64,000 bases of DNA from contig NZ_CP065053.1 of assembly GCF_015689335.1 (NCBI RefSeq), positions 4,340,001 through 4,404,000 of the forward strand. Reading direction: 5' to 3'. The stretch comes from Massilia antarctica. GTDB taxonomy: Bacteria; Pseudomonadota; Gammaproteobacteria; Burkholderiales; Burkholderiaceae_D. Numbering within the stretch: position 1 is the stretch's first letter; the number at the start of each line of letters is the position of its first letter. The notes under the pieces were generated by a model that searched no databases, was not told the DNA's origin, and worked only from the letters and a program-made list of their open reading frames with translations. Below are positions 16,734-27,291 of this stretch, piece after piece. Position numbers and translations under genes: made by a program.

Positions 16734-19490
16734 ATGACAACAGAAGCAAAATTTCATCCGCCGGCGCTGCCGGCCCGGTTTTTTCCCGTGCCGCGCCTGC
16801 ACCAGCGTATCGCGGCGGTCGCTGGCGCCCGTATCGTGTGCCTGGTGGCCCCGGCCGGATTCGGCAAGAGCACGACCATGGCGCATCAGATGGCGGCGCT
16901 GGCGGCGCTCGGGGTGGGCAGTTGCTGGATCAATCTCGATGCGGCCGATAACGAGGTCGAGCGCTTCCTGCTGCACGTCACGGCGGCCCTGGCCGCCGCT
17001 CATCCTTTCGGGGCGGGCGCCACGGCGCACGCCAGCGGGCGCGCCCAGCTGCTGGCCATGTGCAACCGCCTGACCCACCAGAGCTGCGACGTTGCCCTGT
17101 TTTTCGACGATTACCATGTGATCGACAACCCGGCCGTGCATGAACTGATGGACTGGTTGCTGGCGGTCAGCCCGGCCCAGCTGACCTTGTATATCGGCTC
17201 GCGCAGCCGGATTCCCCTGAAACTGAGCCGCCTGCGCCTGTGCGGCGGCGTGGCCGACCTGGGCGCGGCCGACCTGAGCCTGACGCGCGAGGAAACCTGC
17301 GCCTTCATGGACGTGGTGAGCGCCGGCGCGCTCGATGGCGCCCACTGCGGCGTGCTGTACGAGCGCACCGAAGGCTGGGCGGCCGGCCTTCAGCTGGCGG
17401 CGATCGCGCTGCAAAACGCCGCCGACCGCGAACGCTTCATCCACGATTTTTCCGGCAGCGCGCACGATATCGCGTCCTATCTGATGGAAGCGGTGCTGGC
17501 GCGCCTGCCGCCGCAGGTCGACCAGTTCATGTCGCGCACGGCGCTGTTCGACCGCTTTTCGGGGCGCCTGTGCCAGGACGCGCTGGCGCTGCGCGACGCG
17601 CCCGAACTGATCGACTGGATCGCCGCGCATAATCTGTTCCTCATTCCGCTGGACCGGCGCGGCGAATCGTTCCGCTATCACCACCTGCTGGGCGAGTATC
17701 TGCGCACGCGCTATCTGAACGCCGACGGCGCGGCCGCGCGCGCCGACTACCGCGCGGCCAGCCACTGGTGCGAACGGGCCGGCGAGAACGATGAAGCGAT
17801 CCGCTATGCCCTGGCCGGCGACGACAGCACGCGCGCGGTCGACCTGATCGCCGGCTGCGTCGATGAACTGATTCGCGCGCGCGCCGGTTTCGATACCTTG
17901 CTGCGCTGGATGTCGGCCGTTCCTTACCGCCTGCTGGCCCAGCGCGTGCAGCTGCGCCTGACCTTCATCCGTTCCAGCATCTGGAACAATCGCTTCGAAC
18001 AGGCTGAAAGCGCGCTGGCCGAACTGGAATACGACCTGGGCACCGGCGCGCCGGTCGCCGGCGTGGGCGCCATCCTGTGCACCATGGAGATGTTGTGGTG
18101 CCTGCTGTACGCGTTCCAGGACAAGACCGCGCTGGCGGCCAGCCGCAGCCGCGCGTGGCTGGCGCGCTGGGGAGGATCGGCGCAGCCGTCCGACATCGCG
18201 CGCGCGCACATCGCGATCGGCTACAGCGCCTACGTGGCGCACGATTACGCGGTCGCCGAACAGTCCTGCCAGAGCGCCGAAACCTTTTACGCGGCCGCCG
18301 ATTTTTATTCGGGCGTGGTGTGGACCGAGCGCTTCATCAGCATCATCCGGCTCGAACAGGGACAGGCGCGCGAGGCCGAACGGGTGCTGGCCGCCCTGTA
18401 CATCGCCAACCGCGACCGCCTGGGCGCCGATTCGATGGTGGCCTCGCACACCGGCGTGCACCTGGCGCAGGCGGCCTATGAACTCGACAAGATCGACGCG
18501 GCCGCCGCGGCGCTCGACAGCGCGCTGACCATCCCCACCGACACGGTCGCGCCGGCCCAGGGCGAGGGCGGCCCGATACCGCACGGCTTCGGCCTGCTGG
18601 AAGACTACATGGCCGCGTATCTGACCCGCGCGCGCCTGCTGTGCGTGCAGGGCCAGGGCGGCGCGGCCGATTCGGTGCTGGCCAACGGCGTGGCCAGCGC
18701 GCTGCAGTGCAAGCAAGTGCGCCTGGCGCGCATCCTGATGGCCGAGCGCATCCGGCTGGCGCTGCGCCAGGACGAGGTGGGGCTGGCGGCCAGCCACGAA
18801 CACGCGCTCGACGCGATCGATGCCACGGCCGGACCGGCGGCGCGCGGCCGCGCCGAGGCTGAGGAAGTCGCGGTCGGCATCGCGCGCATCCGCCTGCGCC
18901 TGGCGCAGGGCGGCGCCGAGGCCGGCGCCATCGGCGCGCGGCTGCAGGAATTGATCGCCCGAGCGCGCCTGCAGACTCGCCTGCGCATGCTGGTCAAGCT
19001 TCTGTGCCTGCAGGCGCGCTACCATGGCGTCCGCGCCGAGCACGAGGAAGCGGGAGCGGCGCTGCATGAAGCGCTGCTGATCGGCGAGGAGGGCGGCTTG
19101 TGCCGCTCGATCGCCGACGAGGGGCCGCAGGTGCGCGCGCTGGTCGCCAGCCACGGCGCCTGGCAAGCGCATTCACGCCGGCGCGACGCGCGCCTGGTCA
19201 CGCCGGACTACCTGGCGCACCTGCTGGCCGCGTGTGGCGCGCCGGCGCACCCGGTGGCCGATGACGCGGCGGCCGGCGCGGCCGCGCTACCCGAAGCGCA
19301 TGCCCTGTCGCCGCGCGAGGTGCAGGTGCTCAAGCTGGCCGAACGCGGGCTGGCCAACCGCGAGCTGGCCGCGCTGCTGTTCGTCTCGGAAGGCACGGTC
19401 AAGTGGCACCTGCATAATATCTTCGCCAAGCTCGCGGTGCGCAACCGCAGCGGCGCCGTCGCGCGGGCGCGCAGCCTGAACCTGCTCTGA
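16734..19490 (+). CDS. MalT-type ATP-dependent LuxR-family transcriptional activator (first of a tandem pair)
   Basis: This ~918-residue STAND-type regulator has a Walker A motif APAGFGKST near residue 40, the DVALFFDDYHVIDNPAVHEL segment that follows the Walker B aspartates, a long helical TPR-like sensor region, and a C-terminal LuxR helix-turn-helix (SPREVQVLKLAERGLANREL, SEGTVKWHLHNIFAKL). Such proteins bind an inducer, oligomerise with ATP and activate transcription. Its ligand is unknown. No start has a clear ribosome site: ATG 16734 opens with MTTEAKFHPPALPARFF, and GTG 16689 would add 15 residues. A close paralogue follows after 4 bp. Confidence 0.88.
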   Translation: MTTEAKFHPPALPARFFPVPRLHQRIAAVAGARIVCLVAPAGFGKSTTMAHQMAALAALGVGSCWINLDAADNEVERFLLHVTAALAAAHPFGAGATAHASGRAQLLAMCNRLTHQSCDVALFFDDYHVIDNPAVHELMDWLLAVSPAQLTLYIGSRSRIPLKLSRLRLCGGVADLGAADLSLTREETCAFMDVVSAGALDGAHCGVLYERTEGWAAGLQLAAIALQNAADRERFIHDFSGSAHDIASYLMEAVLARLPPQVDQFMSRTALFDRFSGRLCQDALALRDAPELIDWIAAHNLFLIPLDRRGESFRYHHLLGEYLRTRYLNADGAAARADYRAASHWCERAGENDEAIRYALAGDDSTRAVDLIAGCVDELIRARAGFDTLLRWMSAVPYRLLAQRVQLRLTFIRSSIWNNRFEQAESALAELEYDLGTGAPVAGVGAILCTMEMLWCLLYAFQDKTALAASRSRAWLARWGGSAQPSDIARAHIAIGYSAYVAHDYAVAEQSCQSAETFYAAADFYSGVVWTERFISIIRLEQGQAREAERVLAALYIANRDRLGADSMVASHTGVHLAQAAYELDKIDAAAAALDSALTIPTDTVAPAQGEGGPIPHGFGLLEDYMAAYLTRARLLCVQGQGGAADSVLANGVASALQCKQVRLARILMAERIRLALRQDEVGLAASHEHALDAIDATAGPAARGRAEAEEVAVGIARIRLRLAQGGAEAGAIGARLQELIARARLQTRLRMLVKLLCLQARYHGVRAEHEEAGAALHEALLIGEEGGLCRSIADEGPQVRALVASHGAWQAHSRRRDARLVTPDYLAHLLAACGAPAHPVADDAAAGAAALPEAHALSPREVQVLKLAERGLANRELAALLFVSEGTVKWHLHNIFAKLAVRNRSGAVARARSLNLL

Positions 19491-19494
19491 CCGG

Positions 19495-22275
19495 ATGGCC
19501 GCGCCCGACCCCGCCCTGACGATGCCGCGCGCGCCGCGTGCGGAGGGGCGCTTCATCGAAACCAAGTTGCGCCGCCCGCAGGTGGCGGGCGAACTGGTGG
19601 CGCTGGCGCGCCTGGACCGCGCGCTGACGGCGGCCCTGGCGCGGCGCGTGGTGTGCCTGAGCGCGCCGGCCGGCTTCGGCAAGACCACCTCCTTGCTCAA
19701 GCTGGCGCGCGCGCTCGACGCCGAGGGCTGCGCCACCTGCTGGGTGAGCCTGGACGCGCAGGACAACGAAACGGCGCGCTTTCTGCAATATGTGATCGAG
19801 GCGGTCCAGCGCGCGCTGCCCGGCGTGGGCCAGTACATGCTGGCCGACGTGAGCGAGGCCAATGTCGATGCGCTCAAGGCCATTTTGCGCTCGGTGTGCG
19901 AGGACCTGGCCGCGCGCGCCGCGCCGCTGGCGCTGTTCCTCGACGATTATCACCTGATCGACAACCCCGCGGTCCACGCGGTGCTGGCGTGGCTGCTGAA
20001 GGTGAGCCCGGATTGCCTGCGCGTGCTGATCGCCAGCCGCTACCGCCTGCCGGCCGGCATGGATGGCTTGCGCCGCCAGCAGGTGCTGGCCGACATCGGC
20101 AGCGCCGAACTGAGTCTGACCCTGGACGAAACCGCGTGCTTCCTGAGCGCCGCGCAACTGCCGGCGCTGAGCGCGGACCAGGTGCGCACCTTGTTCGAGC
20201 GCACCGAGGGCTGGGCCGCCGGCTTGCAGCTGGTGGCGATGGCCCTGCAGGCCGAGGGCCGCGGCGCCGGCTTCATCGACGAGTTTTCCGGCACCGACCG
20301 CGACGTCAGCGCCTATCTGCTCGAAGCGGTGCTGGCGCAGGTGCCGCCGGCCGTCATGCGCTTTTTGAGCCTGACCGCCTTGTTCGACCGCTTTTCGCCG
20401 GCGCTGTGCAGCGACGCGCTGGGCCAGCACGATGCCGGCGCCACGATCGCCTGGATCCGCGCTCACAACCTGTTTTTGATCGCGCTCGACGATGGCGGGC
20501 AATGGTTCCGCTACCATCATCTGCTGTCCGACTACCTGCGCGGCGCCACCGCCGCCGGCGCGCCCGACCAGGCTTGCCTGGCCTACCGCGCGGCCAGCGC
20601 CTGGTTCGCGCGCGAAGGCTTGCAGGACGAGGCCATCGCCTGCGCCTTCCAGTCGGGCGACTTGCATCTGGCGGCCGACCTGATCGAGCGCTGCGTCGAG
20701 GATGTCACCCAGCGCCGCGGCGACCACGATCAGCTGATCCGCTGGTATCAGCGCCTGCCGGAAGACACCCTGTTCGAGCGCATCGGCCTGCGCCTGTCGT
20801 ACGTGCGCTCGGCGATGTGGAGCGGGCGCTTGCGCGAAGCGCAAAGCGCGCTGCTGGCGATCGAGTCGGACCTGGCGCTGCGCTACGCGGTCAGCGTCTA
20901 CGAGGGCAAGGACGCGATCGATGCGGCCATCCTGGGCGACCTGCAGATCTGCTGGTATATGTTTCATGTGTTTAGCAACCGGGTCGAGCGCGTGCGCGAA
21001 AGCAAACGGGCCTGGGGCGCGCAATGGGAGCGCAGCGGCAATCCGATCGACATCGCACGGGTCAAGCTGGCGGCGGCCTGCTTCGCCTTTATCGAACACG
21101 ATTACCGCGAGGCGCTGGCGCTGAGCGCGAGCGCCCAGACGTTCTACGAGCGCTGCGACTATTATTCCGGCGTGGTCGGCTGCCGCCGCATGCGCTGGGT
21201 GCTCGCGCGCGAACGCGGCCAGGCGCGCGAGGCGGAACAGGGGCTCGCCGCCCTGTACGAGGAAAACTGCCGCGAGCTGGGCACCTATTCGATCATCGCC
21301 GCCAACACCGGCATCCAGCTGGCCGATGCGGCCTACGAATGCGGCCATGTCGACCTGGCGCGCACGGTGCTGGCCAACGCTTTCGACATGTCGTCCAAGT
21401 ACGGCCTGGTGACCGATTTTATCGCCGCCTTCCTGACCGCCTCGCGCGTGCTGCGTTGCGATCGCCAGGGCGAGGCTGCCAACGCCTGCCTGGCCGATGG
21501 CCTGGCACTGGCGCGCGAGCGCAGCCTGCCGCGCCTGACCGTGGCCTTGCAGGCCGAAAGGGTGCGGGTTTACTTGCAGGAGGGGCGCATCGACGAAGCG
21601 CTCAAGGTCGGGCGCGGCGCCGGGATCGACCTGGCGCAGCCGGGCGAGGGCGCCGGTCTGGCGCGCCCGTCCGAGCTGGTGCTGATCGAACTGCGCCTGC
21701 GCCTGGCCACCGGCCGCCTGCAGGGGCTGGGGCTGTCGATCGACGACTTGCTGGCGCAGACGCGCAAGCAGCAGCGAGTGCGCCTGACGGTGCGCCTGCT
21801 GGCGCTGAAAAGCGTGCTGCTGCAGCAAACCGGCAGGATGGACGATGCCTGCGCCGTGCTCGGTAGCGCGCTCGCACTGGGCGCCGCCGGCGGGCTGTCG
21901 CGTTCGATCGTGGATGAGGGACCGGAGGTGCGCGCGGTACTGGAGCAATTGCGCCGGCGCGGGGACCGGCCGGCGGCGCCGGGCGGCAGCAGCGCGGAGC
22001 ACGACTATCTGAACAGCCTGTTCAGCGCCTGCGATGATGCCCCCGCCAGCACCCCGCCATTTTGTGGCGGGCTCGGCACAGCCGTGAAAATGACCCAGCG
22101 CGAGGTCGAGATCCTGAAACTGTTGCAGTGCGGGCTGGACAACCGGCACCTGGCGGTGCAACTGGCCATTTCGGAAGGAACGGTCAAATGGTATCTGCGC
22201 AATATCTACCAAAAATTGCTGGTCAGCAGCCGCACGGCCGCGATCGCCCGGGCGCGCGAACTGCGCCTCATCTGA
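19495..22275 (+). CDS. MalT-type ATP-dependent LuxR-family transcriptional activator (second of a tandem pair)
   Basis: The 926-residue product is built like the gene before it: Walker A APAGFGKTT at about 57-65, ALFLDDYHLIDNPAVHAV, a helical sensor region and a C-terminal LuxR helix-turn-helix (TQREVEILKLLQCGLDNRHL, SEGTVKWYLRNIYQKL). The two genes are 4 bp apart and clearly paralogous along their length, so they arose by tandem duplication and are probably co-transcribed. Divergence is strongest in the sensor region, which suggests different ligands or heteromer formation. Targets are unknown; the adjacent T6SS and the pao operon are candidates by position only. Confidence 0.9.
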   Translation: MAAPDPALTMPRAPRAEGRFIETKLRRPQVAGELVALARLDRALTAALARRVVCLSAPAGFGKTTSLLKLARALDAEGCATCWVSLDAQDNETARFLQYVIEAVQRALPGVGQYMLADVSEANVDALKAILRSVCEDLAARAAPLALFLDDYHLIDNPAVHAVLAWLLKVSPDCLRVLIASRYRLPAGMDGLRRQQVLADIGSAELSLTLDETACFLSAAQLPALSADQVRTLFERTEGWAAGLQLVAMALQAEGRGAGFIDEFSGTDRDVSAYLLEAVLAQVPPAVMRFLSLTALFDRFSPALCSDALGQHDAGATIAWIRAHNLFLIALDDGGQWFRYHHLLSDYLRGATAAGAPDQACLAYRAASAWFAREGLQDEAIACAFQSGDLHLAADLIERCVEDVTQRRGDHDQLIRWYQRLPEDTLFERIGLRLSYVRSAMWSGRLREAQSALLAIESDLALRYAVSVYEGKDAIDAAILGDLQICWYMFHVFSNRVERVRESKRAWGAQWERSGNPIDIARVKLAAACFAFIEHDYREALALSASAQTFYERCDYYSGVVGCRRMRWVLARERGQAREAEQGLAALYEENCRELGTYSIIAANTGIQLADAAYECGHVDLARTVLANAFDMSSKYGLVTDFIAAFLTASRVLRCDRQGEAANACLADGLALARERSLPRLTVALQAERVRVYLQEGRIDEALKVGRGAGIDLAQPGEGAGLARPSELVLIELRLRLATGRLQGLGLSIDDLLAQTRKQQRVRLTVRLLALKSVLLQQTGRMDDACAVLGSALALGAAGGLSRSIVDEGPEVRAVLEQLRRRGDRPAAPGGSSAEHDYLNSLFSACDDAPASTPPFCGGLGTAVKMTQREVEILKLLQCGLDNRHLAVQLAISEGTVKWYLRNIYQKLLVSSRTAAIARARELRLI

Positions 22276-22310
22276 GGCCGGGGCGGACCGCGCCCGCTAT
22301 TGGTTCGCCC

Positions 22311-22682
22311 TTATTCATTCTCCCTTGATCCTTGCAAGGCATAGCCCGGCCCGGCCATGCCGTACGGCTCCCCCTCCAGGTCGCCAATCCATGGCGCGCA
22401 GGCACTCGACAGGCTGCGGCATTCGTCCGGCCCCATCCGCAGCGTCGGCTTGGCTATCTCTTTATGTACTTGAGAGATGGCTGTTCGTAACAGCAGTTCG
22501 GCCAGCGCCGGCGTTGCCTCGTTCCCTTCCGGCCCCCCTGCTAAAGTGAACGAAAACACTAACCGCGCTGGCGAACCCGTCGCCGTGATGATCACCACGC
22601 CCACGCCAGTTCCATCAAACTCCACCGCCCCTACCGCTCTGCCAATTCGCTGAGATACGAAGTGGCGTTCATAGCGTTCCAT
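22311..22682 (-). CDS. Hypothetical protein, 123 residues
   Basis: I do not recognise a family. The ATG at 22682 (MERYERHFVS) is chosen because GGGGAGG lies four bases before it; an earlier ATG at 22712 has no such site. The product is soluble, with an N-terminal beta-rich half (AVGAVEFDGTGVGVVIITA) and an Arg/Cys-containing tail. It is convergent with the second LuxR gene, leaving 35 bp between the stops. Base composition is a little less GC-rich than the neighbours. Moderately likely to be real. Confidence 0.5.
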   Translation of the reverse strand: MERYERHFVSQRIGRAVGAVEFDGTGVGVVIITATGSPARLVFSFTLAGGPEGNEATPALAELLLRTAISQVHKEIAKPTLRMGPDECRSLSSACAPWIGDLEGEPYGMAGPGYALQGSRENE

Positions 22683-22904
22683 GCCGCCTCCCCTGTTACC
22701 ATAAGTAGTCAATTTATCACTGCTGAACGAAGGCCGCCAACACGGTTACGCAATACTCGCCCGGTCAAATAAGTCAATGGTGTCGCGAAAATTATTTTGC
22801 ATTTCCAGTTGAGAAATCACCAATAGAAAAGCCCTATTTGTGGACGCGATCAATCTCGGTTAATGTAAAAAAGGGTAGTCAAACCTGAGCAGAAAGGCCG
22901 ACCA

Positions 22905-23135
22905 TTGAACGCTCCCGATCGCCGCCAGTGCGCCAACAGCGGCTTGTCCTTGCTGGTCGACCTTGGCGTGACCTACGACCGCACCCTGAGCCGCCAGGTG
23001 GCGCTTGCGTATTTCCGCGCCTCCGACATTCCCCTTGCCGTGGCCGAGCGCGTGCTGCAGGGCGCGGCCACCCGCCGCCTCACCGATTGGGAGCAGTTCC
23101 ATTTAAACAACAGCGTCAAGGGCACCTGCGGCTGA
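22905..23135 (+). CDS. Small hypothetical protein, 76 residues
   Basis: A TTG start at 22905 with AGAAAGG just before it gives a 76-residue acidic/basic mixed protein with VTYDRTLSRQVALAYFRA, VAERVL and RRLTDWEQFHLNN. Third positions are strongly G/C, as in true genes here, and the frame is clean. The region upstream (22713-22904) is AT-rich and suitable for a promoter. I know of no function. It is the kind of short helical protein often found lineage-specifically in Oxalobacteraceae, which is an impression rather than a database result. Confidence 0.5.
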   Translation: MNAPDRRQCANSGLSLLVDLGVTYDRTLSRQVALAYFRASDIPLAVAERVLQGAATRRLTDWEQFHLNNSVKGTCG

Positions 23136-23274
23136 GCCGGGCGCGCGCCTGCCTGGAAATGTGACCGACGCGACACAAAAATAGAAGACCGCAAGTAACG
23201 AATGTACGTTCGCTAACAGACAAAAAAGTGCATTCTGGATAAAGTTGGCGCCCACACACGCCGAGCCGATATCC

Positions 23275-23829
23275 ATGGACGCACACACCACCGCCGGCCC
23301 CGCGCCGGCCGTCGCCACCTATCCTATCAGCCTGCGCATCAATGGCGAGCAGCGCCAGTGCGAGGTCGAAGCCTGGGTCACCCTGCTTGACCTGCTGCGC
23401 GAGCGCCTGGGCTTGAGCGGCACCAAGAAGGGCTGCGACCACGGCCAGTGCGGCGCCTGCACCGTGCTGGTCGGCGGCAAGCGCATCAATGCCTGCCTGA
23501 CCCTGGCGGTCATGCAAAACGGTAAGGAGGTCGTCACGGTGGAAGGGCTGGCCGATGGCGGCCAGCTTCATCCGCTGCAGCAAGCCTTCATCGATCACGA
23601 TGCCTTCCAGTGCGGCTACTGCACACCAGGCCAGCTGTGTTCGGCCGTCGGCCTGATGCGCGAAGGCGAGGCGCGCACCGTGGCTGAAGTACGCGAGCTG
23701 ATGAGCGGCAACGTTTGCCGCTGTGGCGCCTATCCGCAGATCATCGCGGCCGTCACGCAGGTGATGGGCCTGGCCGAACACAAGGACAATCCCGACCGCC
23801 CCTACCTTCCCGGCACGGTGCCCGCATGA
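23275..23829 (+). CDS. paoA: Aldehyde oxidoreductase iron-sulfur subunit (PaoA/YagT-like)
   Basis: From ATG 23275 the 184-residue protein carries the two [2Fe-2S] domains of xanthine-dehydrogenase-family enzymes: plant-type cysteines in [13 protein letters not shown] with INACLT, and the helical-domain motifs QCGYCTPGQ and GNVCRCGAY. It passes electrons between the molybdenum and FAD subunits encoded next. E. coli PaoA is exported through the Tat system; no twin-arginine signal is visible here, so this enzyme appears cytoplasmic. A TTG at 23245 could extend the protein by 10 residues. The stop overlaps paoB by 4 bp. Confidence 0.92.
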   Translation: MDAHTTAGPAPAVATYPISLRINGEQRQCEVEAWVTLLDLLRERLGLSGTKKGCDHGQCGACTVLVGGKRINACLTLAVMQNGKEVVTVEGLADGGQLHPLQQAFIDHDAFQCGYCTPGQLCSAVGLMREGEARTVAEVRELMSGNVCRCGAYPQIIAAVTQVMGLAEHKDNPDRPYLPGTVPA

Positions 23830-24863
23830 ATCCAGTCACTTTCCACGCGCCCCAGGCCCATGCCGAGGCGCTGCGCCTGGCCGCCCGCGACGGTGCGGCT
23901 TACATCGCCGGCGGCACCAACCTGATCGACCTGATGAAAGAGGGCGTCATGCGCCCCGCCTCCCTGGTCGACATCAACAGCCTGCCGCTCGACACCATCG
24001 CGCCCACGGAGCAGGGCGGCCTGCTGCTCGGCGCCACCGCGCGCAATGCCGACACCGCGTATCACCCGCTGGTACGCAGCGGCTACCCGCTGCTGTCGGC
24101 GGCGATCCTGGCCGGCGCCTCGCCCCAGATCCGCAACATGGCCAGCGACGGCGGCAACCTGCTGCAACGCACGCGCTGTCACTATTTTTACGACATCGCC
24201 GTGCCCTGCAACAAGCGCGTTCCGGGCAGCGGCTGCTCCGCCATCGGCGGCCTGACCCGCCAGCATGCCATCCTGGGAGCGAGCGAGCATTGCATCGCGA
24301 CCCACCCGTCCGACATGTGCGTGGCGCTGGCGGCCTTGGGGGCCGTGGTGCACGCAAGCTCGGAGCAGGGTGAACGGCGCATCGACTTTACGGACTTTCA
24401 CCGCCTGCCCGGCGCCAATCCCGAGCGCGACAACACCTTGCTGCCCGGTGAGCTGATCACCGCCATCGAATTGCCGCCGGCCGGCCAGTTCGCCGCCCAC
24501 TCGGCCTACCTCAAGTTGCGCGACCGCGCCTCGTACGCATTCGCGCTGGTGTCGGTCGCCGCCGCGCTCGACATCGGCCCGGACGGCACCGTGCGCGCCG
24601 CGCGCGTGGCCCTGGGCGGCGTGGCCCACAAACCGTGGCGCGTGCCCGCGGCCGAGGATGCGCTGCTTGGCAAGCAGCCCGCCAGCGCCGCCTTCGAGGC
24701 CTGCGCCGAGCTGCTGCTGGCCGGCGCGCGCGGCCACGGGCAAAACGATTTCAAGATCCCGATGGCGCGCCGCGCCGTGGTGCGCGCGCTCGGACAGGCC
24801 GCCGCCGGCACCATCGACAACATGCATGCGGCGCCCGCCAGCGCCGGCAAGGAGCCACTGTGA
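23826..24863 (+). CDS. paoB: Aldehyde oxidoreductase FAD subunit (PaoB/YagS-like), with [4Fe-4S] insertion
   Basis: The ATG at 23826 overlaps the paoA stop. The 345-residue protein has the FAD pyrophosphate loop [15 protein letters not shown] near residue 35 and [17 protein letters not shown] near 110. That is followed by the cysteine-rich insertion typical of PaoB ([21 protein letters not shown]), which in E. coli PaoB binds a [4Fe-4S] cluster. FAD here delivers electrons to the final acceptor. The stop overlaps the paoC start. Confidence 0.92.
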   Translation: MNPVTFHAPQAHAEALRLAARDGAAYIAGGTNLIDLMKEGVMRPASLVDINSLPLDTIAPTEQGGLLLGATARNADTAYHPLVRSGYPLLSAAILAGASPQIRNMASDGGNLLQRTRCHYFYDIAVPCNKRVPGSGCSAIGGLTRQHAILGASEHCIATHPSDMCVALAALGAVVHASSEQGERRIDFTDFHRLPGANPERDNTLLPGELITAIELPPAGQFAAHSAYLKLRDRASYAFALVSVAAALDIGPDGTVRAARVALGGVAHKPWRVPAAEDALLGKQPASAAFEACAELLLAGARGHGQNDFKIPMARRAVVRALGQAAAGTIDNMHAAPASAGKEPL

Positions 24864-27142
24864 CCGATCTCATTGAAGCACTGCGCACCCCGGTGGCCGA
24901 CGAAGGCACCGGACCGGTCACCATCGGCATGGCCGTCTCGCGCGTCGATGGCCGCGACAAGGTCACCGGCCGGGCGCGCTACGCCGCCGAACACCCGGCC
25001 GAGGCCTTGCTGTACGGCGTGGTCGTCAGCGGCACCATCACCAAGGGGCGCATCGCCGCCATCGATGCGGGCAGGGCGCTTGCCGTGCCCGGCGTGATCG
25101 AGGTGATCACCCACCAGAACCGCCCGCGCATCCGCTCCTTCGACCTGTTTTACAAGGACATGACGGCACCGGGCGGCTCGCCCTTCCGCCCGCTCTACGA
25201 TGACAGGATCCACAGCAGCGGCCAGCCGGTGGCGCTGGTGGTGGCCGACACGTTCGAGGCGGCGCGCCATGCGGCCTCGCTGGTCGATATCGCCTACGAG
25301 GCCGAGCCGCACGAAACGTGCCTGCTCGACCACCTCGAACGCAGCCACAAGCCGAGCCGCCTGAAGGCCGGCTACACGCCCCCGCCCGAGCCGAAAGGCT
25401 TCGCCGACGAGGTCTGGGACAAGGCGCTGGTGACGATGGAAGGCGAGTATTACAGCGCGGTCGAACATCACAACCCGCTGGAAATGTTCGCTTCCACCGT
25501 GGTGCGCGGCCTTGACGGCCACCTGACCATCTACGATAAAACACAGAGCTCGCAGAACAGCCGCTGGTATGTGTCGCACGTGTTCGGCCTGTCCAAAGAC
25601 AAGGTCACGGTGCGCAACCCATACGTGGGCGGCGCCTTCGGTTCCGGCCTGCGCCCGCAATACCAGCTGGCGCTGGCCGTGATGGCCGCGCTCAAGCTGG
25701 AACGCTCGGTGCGGGTGGTGCTCACGCGCCAGCAGATGTTCAGCTTCGGCCACCGCCCGGAAACCGTCCAGAAGGTGCGCCTGGGTGCGCGCCCGGACGG
25801 CACCTTGACCGCCATCATCCACGAAGCGCTGGCCGAAACCTCGCGCAACGAGGATTACGTGGAAGCGGTGGTCAACTGGTCGGGCCAGCTGTACGCCTGC
25901 GAGCATATCCGGCTCGGCTACAAGCTGGTGGCGCTGGACCGCTTCAGCCCCATCGACATGCGCGCGCCGGGCGCCGCCCACGGCGTGCACGCGCTCGAAG
26001 TGGCGATGGACGAACTGTCGTACGAACTGAAAATGGACCCGCTCGCGCTGCGCCTGAAAAACTACGCGGATCTTGACCCGACCGAGGGCTTGCCGTATTC
26101 GACCAAGGAGCTGCGCGCCTGCTACGAGCAGGGTGCGCAGCGCTTCGGCTGGCACCGGCGTCCGGGCGCGGTGCGCTCCATGCGCGAAGGCCACGAGTTG
26201 ATTGGGTGGGGTATGGCGACCGGCATGTGGGACGCGATGCAGATGTTCGCGCGCGCCAGCGCCGTGCTGCACGCCGACGGCAAGCTGGTGGTGAGCAGCG
26301 CCGCCACCGACATCGGCACCGGCACCTACACGGCGATGTGCATCATTGCGGCCGACACGATGGGCATGCCGCTCGAACGGGTGCGCTTCCAGCTGGGCGA
26401 CTCGACCCTGCCGGTGGCGCCGGTCGAAGGCGGTTCCTCGCACGTGGCCACGGTCGGATCGGCCGTGCAGGGTGTGTGCGAGAAGCTGCAAAAGAGCCTG
26501 TTCAAGCTGGCCCGCACGATGCCCGATTCGCCGTTCGCCAAGGCGCGCTTCGAGGATGCCGAATTTGCCGGCGGCACCCTGCGCCTGCGTGCGCAGCCAA
26601 GCCACGCGCTGGCGCTGGCGGCGATCGTGGCGTTCGATGGCGCCGGACGGCTGGAAGAAAAGTACATGATGCTGCCGAATGTGCTCAAGCAGAAGAACTA
26701 CCTGCGCGCCACCCACTCGGCAGTGTTTGTCGAGGTGAGGGTCGACGAAGCCTTCGGCACGGTGCGCGTAACGCGCGTGGTCAGCGCCATTGCGGCCGGG
26801 CGCATCATCAACGCCAAGGCGGCGCGCAGCCAGATCATCGGCGGGGTGGTGTGGGGAATCGGCCAGGCGCTGCACGAAGCAAGCCAGTCCGACGACCGCA
26901 TCGGCCGCTTCATGAACCACAACCTGGGCGAGTATCACGTGTCGGTCAACGCCGACATCCACGAGATCGACGTCGTGTTCGTGCAGGAGGACGACCGCAT
27001 CGTCAGCCGCCTGGGCGCCAAGGGCGTGGGCGAAATCGGCCAGGTGGGCGTGGCGGCGGCGGTGTGCAACGCGATCTATCACGCCACCGGCCGCCGCGTG
27101 CGCAGCACGCCGATGACGCCGGACAAGGTGATGGCCCCGTAA
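24860..27142 (+). CDS. paoC: Aldehyde oxidoreductase molybdenum-binding subunit (PaoC/YagR-like)
   Basis: GTG at 24860 (GTGA overlap with paoB) gives 760 residues, close to the length of E. coli PaoC. It has the MGRAxR-like opening ([20 protein letters not shown]), the molybdopterin-binding segments [16 protein letters not shown] and [15 protein letters not shown], and the catalytic glutamate in [15 protein letters not shown] near the C-terminus. Together with paoA and paoB it should oxidise aldehydes with a molybdopterin-cytosine-dinucleotide cofactor. The PaoD/XdhC-type maturation chaperone normally needed is not adjacent and must be elsewhere. Confidence 0.93.
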   Translation: MTDLIEALRTPVADEGTGPVTIGMAVSRVDGRDKVTGRARYAAEHPAEALLYGVVVSGTITKGRIAAIDAGRALAVPGVIEVITHQNRPRIRSFDLFYKDMTAPGGSPFRPLYDDRIHSSGQPVALVVADTFEAARHAASLVDIAYEAEPHETCLLDHLERSHKPSRLKAGYTPPPEPKGFADEVWDKALVTMEGEYYSAVEHHNPLEMFASTVVRGLDGHLTIYDKTQSSQNSRWYVSHVFGLSKDKVTVRNPYVGGAFGSGLRPQYQLALAVMAALKLERSVRVVLTRQQMFSFGHRPETVQKVRLGARPDGTLTAIIHEALAETSRNEDYVEAVVNWSGQLYACEHIRLGYKLVALDRFSPIDMRAPGAAHGVHALEVAMDELSYELKMDPLALRLKNYADLDPTEGLPYSTKELRACYEQGAQRFGWHRRPGAVRSMREGHELIGWGMATGMWDAMQMFARASAVLHADGKLVVSSAATDIGTGTYTAMCIIAADTMGMPLERVRFQLGDSTLPVAPVEGGSSHVATVGSAVQGVCEKLQKSLFKLARTMPDSPFAKARFEDAEFAGGTLRLRAQPSHALALAAIVAFDGAGRLEEKYMMLPNVLKQKNYLRATHSAVFVEVRVDEAFGTVRVTRVVSAIAAGRIINAKAARSQIIGGVVWGIGQALHEASQSDDRIGRFMNHNLGEYHVSVNADIHEIDVVFVQEDDRIVSRLGAKGVGEIGQVGVAAAVCNAIYHATGRRVRSTPMTPDKVMAP

Positions 27143-27195
27143 ACGCGCGTCCGGCGGGGTGCGTCAGCGCGCGCCGTTTGGTTCGGGTGCGCACA

Positions 27196-27236
27196 TTGAT
27201 CTGCCTCAAATCCCCGCTTGACCAGCGTCATACAGT
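27196..27236 (+). promoter_or_regulatory. FNR/Anr-type box and -10 upstream of the decayed usp gene
   Basis: TTGATCTGCCTCAA (27196-27209) matches 9 of 10 fixed positions of the FNR/Anr site TTGAT-N4-ATCAA. TACAGT at 27231-27236 would place the transcription start near 27243, centring the box at about -41, the class II activator position. This implies low-oxygen activation of the gene that follows. Confidence 0.6.
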
Positions 27237-27291
27237 GGAGGCGGAGCAGGGCGGGCAAGGTCGCCCTTGCGGTGGCGATCCGGGGGAAATC

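Noticed and set aside
24506..27082. 858-codon antisense frame over paoB and paoC
   Set aside because: Shadow of a conserved molybdenum-enzyme operon; no recognisable motifs.
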